Assembly (NCBI GenBank): GCA_947564645.1
Contig: CANOCU010000008.1
Span: forward strand, 17,354-81,353
Length of the DNA stretch: 64,000 nt
Direction: 5' to 3'
Source of the DNA: an uncultured Lachnospiraceae bacterium
GTDB lineage: Bacteria; Bacillota; Clostridia; Lachnospirales; Lachnospiraceae
Below are positions 57,435 to 64,000 of the stretch, one piece after another. A model generated the notes under the pieces. That model ran no database searches. It had not been told where the DNA came from and saw only the letters and a list, made by a program, of their open reading frames with translations. Positions within the stretch are counted from its first letter, which is position 1, and every line of letters starts with the position of its first letter. The translations under genes were made by a program, and so were the position numbers.

Positions 57435-58583
57435 CTATTCTCCAAACTTTTCTTTAATATACGCATAGGTAGCGGCTTCCGCTTCCAGAATCTGTTCCAC
57501 CGACGGATGTCCGGTCACCTTGTGCTGATCCATGGAACATTCGATCAACTCCGGAATCTGCAGAAAAGCAATCTTCCTTCGCAGGAACAAAGCCACTGCC
57601 TTCTCATTCGCCGCATTGAACACCGTCGGAAGCGTTCCTCCTGCTCTGGCTGCCCGGTAAGCAAGCCGGAGTCCGCGGAAAGTCTCCGTGTCCGGTTCCT
57701 CAAAAGTGAGCTGCCCTAGCTTGAAGAAATCCACCCGGCCGTTATCCATCGGGCGTCTGTCCGGATAGAAAAGTGCATACTGAATCGGCAGCTTCATATC
57801 CGGAACGCCAAGCTGTGCCATGATCCCGCCATCTACATACTCGACCGCCGAGTGAATGATACTCTGTGGATGCACCACTACCTGGATCTGCTCTAATCCT
57901 ACGTCAAACAGCCATTTCGCTTCCATCACTTCCAGTCCCTTATTGACAAGAGTCGCCGAATCGATCGTGACCTTCTTACCCATGGACCAATTAGGATGCT
58001 TCAGAGCATCCTCCACCGTCATATCGGCCAGCTGCTCTTTCGTTTTTCCCCGGAAAGGCCCGCCGGATGCCGTCAGCAGGATCTTACTCACCCGCTCTTT
58101 GTTCTCGCCGTGCATAGACTGGAAAATGGCGCTGTGCTCGCTGTCCACCGGAAGGATTTCTACCCTGTTCTGTGCCGCTAACGGCATGATGATATGTCCC
58201 GCCGTCACCAGAGTCTCCTTATTGGCCAGAGCGATCGTCTTATGATGCTCTATGGCTGCGATCGTCGGTCTGATACCAATCATACCCACAATAGCCGTCA
58301 CCAATACATCCGATTCCTTACAGACCGCCGTCTCCAACAGCCCATCCATGCCGCAGACAACCCGGACCGGCAGATCCGCCAGCCTTTCACGCAGATCCTG
58401 TGCCGCCTTTTCGGACCACATGGCTGCCAGGACAGGTTTAAACTCCCGCACCTGTCGCTCCATTAACTCTACATTCGTTCCTGCTGCCAGCGCCACCACC
58501 TGCAGATCAGGTTCTTTCCTCACGATCTCCAGCGTCTGTGTTCCGATCGACCCTGTAGATCCTAAAATCGCTATTTTCTTCAT
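57435..58583 (-). CDS. dxr: 1-deoxy-D-xylulose 5-phosphate reductoisomerase
   Basis: Dxr makes MEP, the committed step of this isoprenoid pathway, using NADPH and a divalent metal. The 382-residue protein has the cofactor motif ILGSTGSIGTQTLEIV and active-site motifs PVDSEHSAIFQS, LTASGGPFRG and HPNWSMGKKVTIDSATL. It lies five bases before rseP. Confidence 0.98.
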   Translation of the reverse strand: MKKIAILGSTGSIGTQTLEIVRKEPDLQVVALAAGTNVELMERQVREFKPVLAAMWSEKAAQDLRERLADLPVRVVCGMDGLLETAVCKESDVLVTAIVGMIGIRPTIAAIEHHKTIALANKETLVTAGHIIMPLAAQNRVEILPVDSEHSAIFQSMHGENKERVSKILLTASGGPFRGKTKEQLADMTVEDALKHPNWSMGKKVTIDSATLVNKGLEVMEAKWLFDVGLEQIQVVVHPQSIIHSAVEYVDGGIMAQLGVPDMKLPIQYALFYPDRRPMDNGRVDFFKLGQLTFEEPDTETFRGLRLAYRAARAGGTLPTVFNAANEKAVALFLRRKIAFLQIPELIECSMDQHKVTGHPSVEQILEAEAATYAYIKEKFGE

Positions 58584-58596
58584 AGGTAACCCCTTC

Positions 58597-59517
58597 TTAT
58601 GTCAAAAACATCAACCCGATAAAAATCAGCGGCGCCGCAATGATCACACTGTCAAAACGATCCATGATCCCGCCGTGACCCGGTATCAGCTTACCGTAAT
58701 CTTTGATTCCCTGATCCCGCTTGATCGCAGATGCTGCCAGATCCCCTATCATGGACACACCCGCGCCGGCTGCGCCGAGCACTGCCACAAGCGGAAGAGA
58801 AAGCGCGGCCGCCGAGAATCTGTTCACGGCAAAGTATGCATACAACACAAACAAAAGCGCTGCTCCGGCCACACCGCCTACTGCGCCTTCTATAGATTTC
58901 TTCGGGCTCAGCCTGGGCGTCATCTTATGTTTGCCGATCAGAACTCCCACCGCATAGGCACAGGTATCGCTTCCCCAGGAACAGAGAAAAATAAACCATA
59001 CCAGATAATTTCCATGGGGAAATCCCTCTCTTGTCAGATAAATAAAAGAAAGCATCACAGGCGCGTACAGAAAGGCAAACATAGACGCCATGATCTGTGA
59101 CGCCTTGTAACGCGGAAACGTAAACACATAAGTAAACAAAAATGCGATCATGGCCATCACCACTACGATCATAATGACCGGATACACCGGTGACAATCCT
59201 TCTCCCTGCCCGCCGCTCTGGTAAAGCGCTGCGTACAGAAGACCGTAATAAAGGACCGTCATGACCATGCCCACAGCCTCCGGGGCATTGACCCTTCCTG
59301 CCTTATGCGTAAACCATACTGCCGTATTTCCAAGCGTCCGGTCCTTCAACTGCCGCTCTGTTCCCTGCACGGAAACTCCACAGGCTTTCGTCAGCTCTTT
59401 GTAAGCAATCAGGGAAACCAGACATAACACGACCGCCAGCACTCTGCCACCCGACATGATTGTTGCCAGCGCTATGATCACCAACAGGATACCGCTCAAT
59501 AACCTGGTCCGAAACAT
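58597..59517 (-). CDS. cdsA: Phosphatidate cytidylyltransferase
   Basis: CdsA makes CDP-diacylglycerol for phospholipids. The 306-residue protein has about eight membrane segments. The signature near the C-terminus is present (SPKKSIEGAVGG, SMIGDLAASAIKRDQGIKDYG, LPGHGG-like IPGHGGIMDRFDS). A hydrophilic stretch between the second and third segments is a little longer than usual. It follows uppS directly. Confidence 0.96.
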   Translation of the reverse strand: MFRTRLLSGILLVIIALATIMSGGRVLAVVLCLVSLIAYKELTKACGVSVQGTERQLKDRTLGNTAVWFTHKAGRVNAPEAVGMVMTVLYYGLLYAALYQSGGQGEGLSPVYPVIMIVVVMAMIAFLFTYVFTFPRYKASQIMASMFAFLYAPVMLSFIYLTREGFPHGNYLVWFIFLCSWGSDTCAYAVGVLIGKHKMTPRLSPKKSIEGAVGGVAGAALLFVLYAYFAVNRFSAAALSLPLVAVLGAAGAGVSMIGDLAASAIKRDQGIKDYGKLIPGHGGIMDRFDSVIIAAPLIFIGLMFLT

Positions 59518-59531
59518 AATACCGCCCCCTC

Positions 59532-60251
59532 CTACTCATCCTTAACCAGACCATACCGCCTATCTCTCTTATTATATGCGTCAATCGCCTTCTCTAATTC
59601 TTCTTTGGAGAAATCAGGCCAGGCGACCGGTGTAAAATACAACTCCGTATAGGCAAGCTGCCATAAAAGAAAATTGGAGATGCGCTGCTCATTACAAGTG
59701 CGGATCAAAAGATCCGGTTCCGGCAGCCCATGGGTATCCAACGCATCGCCAAGCAGATCCTCCGTGATCGCATCCGCCGTCAGGCTTCCCTCTGCCACCC
59801 GCTTTGCCAGTCCCCTGACAGCACGGACGATCTCATCCCTGCCGCCATAATTGATCGCGATCTGAAAATGCAGACCGGTATTCTGCTTCGTCGCCTCCTC
59901 CAACTGCTCCATGCGCTTCCGGATATCATCGTCCAGTCTGGGCTTCTCGCCGATGATCCGCACGCACATATTATTCTTCGCGGCCGTCTTCAGGCAAGTC
60001 TTCATATAGTTGCGCAATAGTCCCATCAGCGCATCTACCTCATCCTGCGGACGCTCCCAGTTCTCTGTACTGAATGCATAGACGGTGAGGTACTGTATTC
60101 CCATGCGGTATGCCTCCTCACAGATCACTTCCACCGTCTTGGCACCCTGCACATGTCCATAGTTTCTGGGCATTCCTTTCCGCTTAGCCCATCTGCCGTT
60201 TCCGTCCAAAATGATCGCCACATGATTCGGAATCTTTCTGTCTGCTCCCAT
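59532..60251 (-). CDS. uppS: Undecaprenyl diphosphate synthase
   Basis: UppS extends farnesyl diphosphate to the C55 carrier used for cell-wall synthesis. The 239-residue protein shows AIILDGNGRWAKRKG, YLTVYAFSTENW and the C-terminal RTCNEQRISNFLLWQLAYTE; the usual RTSGE is RTCNE here. It follows frr in the same direction. Confidence 0.97.
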   Translation of the reverse strand: MGADRKIPNHVAIILDGNGRWAKRKGMPRNYGHVQGAKTVEVICEEAYRMGIQYLTVYAFSTENWERPQDEVDALMGLLRNYMKTCLKTAAKNNMCVRIIGEKPRLDDDIRKRMEQLEEATKQNTGLHFQIAINYGGRDEIVRAVRGLAKRVAEGSLTADAITEDLLGDALDTHGLPEPDLLIRTCNEQRISNFLLWQLAYTELYFTPVAWPDFSKEELEKAIDAYNKRDRRYGLVKDE

Positions 60252-60360
60252 AAAATACCTCCAATTTCTACCCTCACATGAGGAAAAGGGACAACAGAAT
60301 ATTCATTCCGTAAGTCCCCTCTCTATCCACTTCATTTCATTAATTACTATCCCGTAATTA

Positions 60361-60918
60361 CTATACCGTGAGAATTTCCTTGGATTTTTCTTCCACGAGT
60401 TTGTCAATATTCTTGATAAACTTATCCGTCATCTTCTGCAGCTTCTCTTCCAGCTCCTTGATCTCATCCTCGGAAACCTCGGCCTTGGCCAGCTTCTTAA
60501 AGGCATCATTACCGTCCCGCCTTGTATTACGGATCGCGACCTTGCCTTCCTCACCGCGCTTCTTCACATCCTTGACCAGCTCCTTACGGCGCTCCTCCGT
60601 CAATTCCGGGAATACCAGGCGGATCACAGCGCCGTCATTGGTAGGATTAATGCCTATATCCGATGTCATGATCGCCTTCTCGATCGCCTTGATCAGCGTC
60701 TTCTCCCATGGCGCGATCTGAATGATCCTCGGCTCCGGGATCGTCACATTACCAACCTGTTGTATCGGTGTAGGCGTTCCATAATAATCTACTCTCAATT
60801 TATCAAGAACATGCGGATTAGCACGTCCTGCACGAATCGTAGCCAGATCCCCCTCAAGGTAATCATAGGACTTCTGCATCTTCTCCTCATAGGGCTTTAA
60901 TCTCTCATTCATAGCCAA
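60361..60918 (-). CDS. frr: Ribosome recycling factor
   Basis: The 185-residue factor splits ribosomes after termination together with EF-G. GRANPHVLDKLRVDYYGTPT and the C-terminal helical hairpin are typical. It lies 12 bases after pyrH, an ancient pairing. Confidence 0.98.
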   Translation of the reverse strand: MAMNERLKPYEEKMQKSYDYLEGDLATIRAGRANPHVLDKLRVDYYGTPTPIQQVGNVTIPEPRIIQIAPWEKTLIKAIEKAIMTSDIGINPTNDGAVIRLVFPELTEERRKELVKDVKKRGEEGKVAIRNTRRDGNDAFKKLAKAEVSEDEIKELEEKLQKMTDKFIKNIDKLVEEKSKEILTV

Positions 60919-60929
60919 CCTCCATCTAC

Positions 60930-61625
60930 TTATACCGTTACCTTCGTACCATTAAATTTGCCCTTCACGGTATTCACAATACTGTTCTCTTCATTCAATG
61001 CAAATACCCACATCGGCATCCTGTTGTCTCTCGCCATGATAGAAGCCGTCATATCTACCACCTGCAGATTCTTCTCTATTACTTCCTCAATAGAAACCTC
61101 CGCATACCGCCTGGCATCCGGGTTGCATCTGGGATCGCTGTCGTAGACGCCGTCCACCGCCTTCGCCAACAAGATCACATCAGCATCCACCTCCACGGCG
61201 CGCAGCACAACTCCGGTATCTGTCGAAAAGTACGGATGTCCGGTACCCCCTGCAAAAAAGACTACCATATTCTTGGAAAAATACTTGTTGGCCCTGTCCT
61301 TTGAGAACAGTTTCGTAAAGGATCCGCATTCAAACGGTGTCAGAACGCTGGTCATCATCCCTTCGGAACGGAATATCTCCGAAACATAAATACAGTTCAT
61401 GACTGTTGCCAGCATACCGATCTGATCTGCTTTCGTCCGGTCAATACTGTCACTGGAACGACCACGCCAAAAGTTGCCGCCGCCTATCACAATACCGACC
61501 TGGATCCCGTCATTCACCAACTCCCTTACCTGAACGGCCACACCACGTACCGTATCCTCATCAAAACCCGTCTTCTTATCGCCCGCCAGGGCCTCTCCAC
61601 TCAATTTCAACAGTATACGCTGCAT
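60930..61625 (-). CDS. pyrH: UMP kinase
   Basis: PyrH phosphorylates UMP to UDP. The 231-residue protein shows LLKLSGEALAG, GIVIGGGNFWRGR and GTGHPYFSTDT. In most bacteria tsf precedes it; here the upstream neighbours are the bactofilin and polysaccharide deacetylase genes. Confidence 0.98.
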   Translation of the reverse strand: MQRILLKLSGEALAGDKKTGFDEDTVRGVAVQVRELVNDGIQVGIVIGGGNFWRGRSSDSIDRTKADQIGMLATVMNCIYVSEIFRSEGMMTSVLTPFECGSFTKLFSKDRANKYFSKNMVVFFAGGTGHPYFSTDTGVVLRAVEVDADVILLAKAVDGVYDSDPRCNPDARRYAEVSIEEVIEKNLQVVDMTASIMARDNRMPMWVFALNEENSIVNTVKGKFNGTKVTV

Positions 61626-61690
61626 AGATCATTTCTCCTGTTTTACTCTGTTGACGCCACATACCATGTTACTGTTGCAAAGCCCTGTCC

Positions 61691-62677
61691 TTATTTCTGT
61701 TTCTTAAACTCCTCGAAGAAGGTAGACGGACTGATGTCTGCATAGCACTGAGAACACAATCCCTCGATAACGGCTCCGTTATTGATCTGTACCGATTTGG
61801 ACTTGATATTACCCATAACGATCGCTGTCGTATCCAGAATAACCGGTCCATGTACGTCGATATCACCCTTTACAGCACCTGCGATCACCGCACTCGTAGC
61901 CGAAATATTACCGATAATAACGGAACTTTGTCCGATCTTAACGCTGCCGTCACTGTTGACCTCTCCGACGATCTTGGCGCCCTCGGCATAGATCTCCGCC
62001 GCTTTGGAATTACCCTGAATGGTACCGGTAATATTGAGTTTACCGTAAATGTCGAGGTTACCGTTAACCGTACCGATCAGTTCCATCGACCCCTCAGACA
62101 CAATATCACCTGTTATGGTCATTCCTTCTGTTACCACTGCTGTCTCATCTACTGCTACACGATTAGTCTGTATATCCATAGTCTTCTCTTCCTCCCCAAC
62201 CGGCTGAGCTATCATATTGTCTGTCTCTGTTTCTTCAGCAGGCACAGGCTCTGCTGCAAATTCCTCTTCTATTTTCTCTGACGGGAGCTGCTCTTCCTCA
62301 AAAGTCTCCTCTGGCATCTCCGCCAGTTCTTCAACTGTTTCTTCCGGCTCCACCGCGTCTGCCGACTCGACCGTATCCGTCCAGGACAGATCTTCCGGCG
62401 TCTCCAAAGCGGCATCCGGCGCTTCGTCAGCAGCTTCTTCCGATGCTTCCTCCATCGCATCCGCTTCATCCAGCTTGTCCAGCATACTGCTGATGTCGAA
62501 AGAATTCACCGTAGCCGGTGTTTCCTCCATCACGGGTGCATCCTGAACATACTGTTCATCAGATAACACGCCTGCTGTCTCCGGTCCGTCTGCCATGCCG
62601 GCATCCAATGCCTCTTCCGGCATCAGCTCATTAACAGCCTGAGACAAATCTTCCTTCAAATCTGAGAAAAACCCCAT
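61691..62677 (-). CDS. Bactofilin-like polymer-forming protein with long acidic N-terminus
   Basis: The C-terminal 130 residues are a bactofilin right-handed beta-helix (GMTITGDIVSEGSMELIGTV, GNLDIYGKLNITGTIQGNS). Bactofilins polymerise into cell-shape scaffolds and often recruit wall enzymes. The first 170 residues are very acidic and rich in Glu, Ala, Asp and Pro, unlike short bactofilins. The start at 62677 follows GGAGG. It lies 18 bases after a polysaccharide deacetylase gene, so the two probably act together at the wall. Confidence 0.9.
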   Translation of the reverse strand: MGFFSDLKEDLSQAVNELMPEEALDAGMADGPETAGVLSDEQYVQDAPVMEETPATVNSFDISSMLDKLDEADAMEEASEEAADEAPDAALETPEDLSWTDTVESADAVEPEETVEELAEMPEETFEEEQLPSEKIEEEFAAEPVPAEETETDNMIAQPVGEEEKTMDIQTNRVAVDETAVVTEGMTITGDIVSEGSMELIGTVNGNLDIYGKLNITGTIQGNSKAAEIYAEGAKIVGEVNSDGSVKIGQSSVIIGNISATSAVIAGAVKGDIDVHGPVILDTTAIVMGNIKSKSVQINNGAVIEGLCSQCYADISPSTFFEEFKKQK

Positions 62678-62695
62678 TCCCACATCCTCCATTCT

Positions 62696-63658
62696 TTAGT
62701 CATTACTTATATGATGAATCGGTTCCGTATCATCTGTGATCGGAACGATCTTCGTATCCTCCATGGCCTGAATCGCCTCGATAAGCGCCGGCAATGCTTC
62801 CACGGTGCTCCGCTTTTCATAAGCATCATGCATTAATATGATGGATTCGTCATACTCCTGCAATTTGGCCGTGCAGTTCCTCACGATACTCTCCGGACTG
62901 ATATAAGCGCTGGATGCATCACCGGAAGAGACGTTCCAGTCAAAATAGGAAATATCCTGCTGATCCAGATAATCGATCAGCTCATGCATGTCTACTCTGC
63001 TCACCGTATTGCTGCTGCCACCGGGAAACCTGCAATACCTGCACCAGACACCCGTAATATCATACAAAAATTCCTGCAGTTTACGTAGATCGGCGCTGTA
63101 GCTCTCCACTGTCTGATAGATCTCATTGTATTTGTGGCTGTATGAGTGCATCCCCAAAGTATGCCCCTCCTCCACAATTCTTCTGTATAACGCCTGATAT
63201 TCTTCTTCCTCTTTCCCTACAACAAAAAAAGTTGCTTTCACATCATAATCAGCCAATATGTCCAAAATCTGATCTGTGTTGCTGCTGGGTCCGTCATCAA
63301 ATGTTAAATAGACTTTATGGACCCCTTCTTCCTCCTCTACCGATGCTGTCTCGATCTCAACTGCCTTCCTGCCGGACTCATTTACCCCGGAAACTGTGTA
63401 CAGCGATGACTCTTCCTCAGCCTTCACCGGATCACCTGTTTCTTCCCGGTCAATAACAGATGTTCCCTCCAGCCTGGCCAGCGCATCCCGCAGTTCCCCT
63501 TTCACCATATGAAGCCGGACTCCCAGAAAAAGACATACAGCCGTCAGAATCACAATTGCAGAAAACGGAACAAAGATGATCAGCTTCTTCAAGCGGCGAA
63601 CACGTCTGCTCTTCGCCAACTGTACCTCCTGACCGGCATCCAACTGTGCCATTTTCAT
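62696..63658 (-). CDS. Membrane-anchored polysaccharide deacetylase
   Basis: The 320-residue protein has a basic start, one membrane segment at about residues 27-48 and an external NodB domain. Metal and catalytic motifs are KVYLTFDDGPSSNTDQIL, LGMHSYSHKYNEI and CRFPGGSSNTVSR. It should remove acetyl groups from peptidoglycan or another wall polymer. The start may instead be the ATG two codons later, which is better spaced from AAGGAG. It is followed by the bactofilin gene. Confidence 0.93.
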   Translation of the reverse strand: MKMAQLDAGQEVQLAKSRRVRRLKKLIIFVPFSAIVILTAVCLFLGVRLHMVKGELRDALARLEGTSVIDREETGDPVKAEEESSLYTVSGVNESGRKAVEIETASVEEEEGVHKVYLTFDDGPSSNTDQILDILADYDVKATFFVVGKEEEEYQALYRRIVEEGHTLGMHSYSHKYNEIYQTVESYSADLRKLQEFLYDITGVWCRYCRFPGGSSNTVSRVDMHELIDYLDQQDISYFDWNVSSGDASSAYISPESIVRNCTAKLQEYDESIILMHDAYEKRSTVEALPALIEAIQAMEDTKIVPITDDTEPIHHISND

Positions 63659-63752
63659 CTGCTCCTTATTCCATATTCTATTATACTATATCACATCCGA
63701 CGAATTACGAAAAGAAAATTTATAAAAAAAGCAGAAGAAAAATTTTCCGTAC

Positions 63753-63781
63753 AAAAAGAGCCCCGGATAACACCGAAGCCC
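63753..63781 (-). terminator. Terminator of a gene entering from the right
   Basis: On the minus strand GGGCTTCGG pairs with CCGGGGCTC (with G-U pairs) around six bases, then TTTTT. It probably ends transcription of the partial gene at the right edge. The remaining 340 bases right of the deacetylase gene hold nothing else I can support. Confidence 0.7.
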
Positions 63782-63911
63782 TTATCAGTAAACTGCATAT
63801 ACTGTGCCTCAAAAGACAGAGCAGGCCTACATGCCCATCTATTGTGCAGCATCTGTTCTGTTCCATCATTCAATATATCTTCCCTATCAGTTATCATTAT
63901 CGCACCTCTTT

Positions 63912-64000
63912 TTATCTCACATCCCTGCTATCCCTTTTCTTCCTCAAAGCTTTTTGAATAATCTCATCCACATTACTTTCCTTTACTTTTTCCCCTTCAT
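63912..64000 (-). CDS. C-terminal fragment of an unidentified gene
   Basis: A reading frame enters from the right edge, ends in the charged sequence DEIIQKALRKKRDSRDVR and stops at 63912-63914. Only 28 residues are visible, so I cannot name it. The terminator about 130 bases further on supports a real gene ending here. Confidence 0.4.
   Translation of the reverse strand, partial: EGEKVKESNVDEIIQKALRKKRDSRDVR

Noticed and set aside
63691-63897. 68-codon open frame near the right edge
   Set aside because: A terminator lies inside it, the ribosome site is weak and the end is low-complexity.
1-64000. CRISPR arrays, insertion sequences, phage or integrase genes
   Set aside because: No regularly spaced repeats, transposase motifs or attachment-like duplications were seen on either strand.

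Overview
The window looks like the chromosome of a motile, spore-forming member of the Lachnospiraceae (Clostridia). Supporting signs are the Gram-positive PolC, the clostridial rseP-ispG-polC order, a circularly permuted family 3 beta-glucosidase of the Butyrivibrio/Ruminococcus type, AraC and ROK regulators beside sugar-use genes, a SleC-like fragment at the left edge, flagellin, and strong AGGAGG ribosome sites. Base composition is close to even. Species cannot be named from the sequence alone.

Layout. Positions 1-26,100 are accessory. In order they hold a partial SleC-like gene, a secreted DUF5722 glycosidase-like protein, an AraC regulator divergent from a GH3 beta-glucosidase, a polyol dehydrogenase with a ROK regulator, an XRE-ABC exporter operon and a hybrid histidine kinase. 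An oligosaccharide locus follows (GH2, two permeases, solute-binding lipoprotein, aldo/keto reductase) with a membrane-anchored AraC activator facing it. The region closes with a response regulator-kinase-ABC operon. Three of these genes are broken: the GH2 enzyme and the aldo/keto reductase each carry an internal deletion with frameshift, and the response regulator carries a one-base frameshift.

Positions 26,200-44,500 are core: nitroreductase, pyrB-pyrI, an HD-GYP response regulator, rpsO-pnp, a cell-wall NlpC/P60 hydrolase, a Na/Pi transporter, and the translation operon rimP-nusA-ylxR-ylxQ-infB-rbfA-nrnA-truB-ribF. Positions 44,600-47,810 hold a chemoreceptor and a flagellin with a sigma-28 promoter. 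From 47,900 to the end the genes read leftward: polysaccharide deacetylase, bactofilin, pyrH-frr-uppS-cdsA-dxr-rseP, a PP2C phosphatase/Ser-Thr kinase pair, ispG-polC and tRNA-Glu.

The most interesting items are regulatory or structural rather than a new multi-gene machine. They are a stem-forming intergenic repeat family with a compensatory base pair, a long stem-loop between rpsO and pnp, paired operator-like boxes in the XRE promoter, an independently promoted phosphatase/kinase module inside the conserved envelope/isoprenoid cluster, and the selective decay of enzymes around an intact sugar importer. I see no CRISPR array, transposase, integrase or phage gene. All functions are read from sequence motifs; no database search was run.
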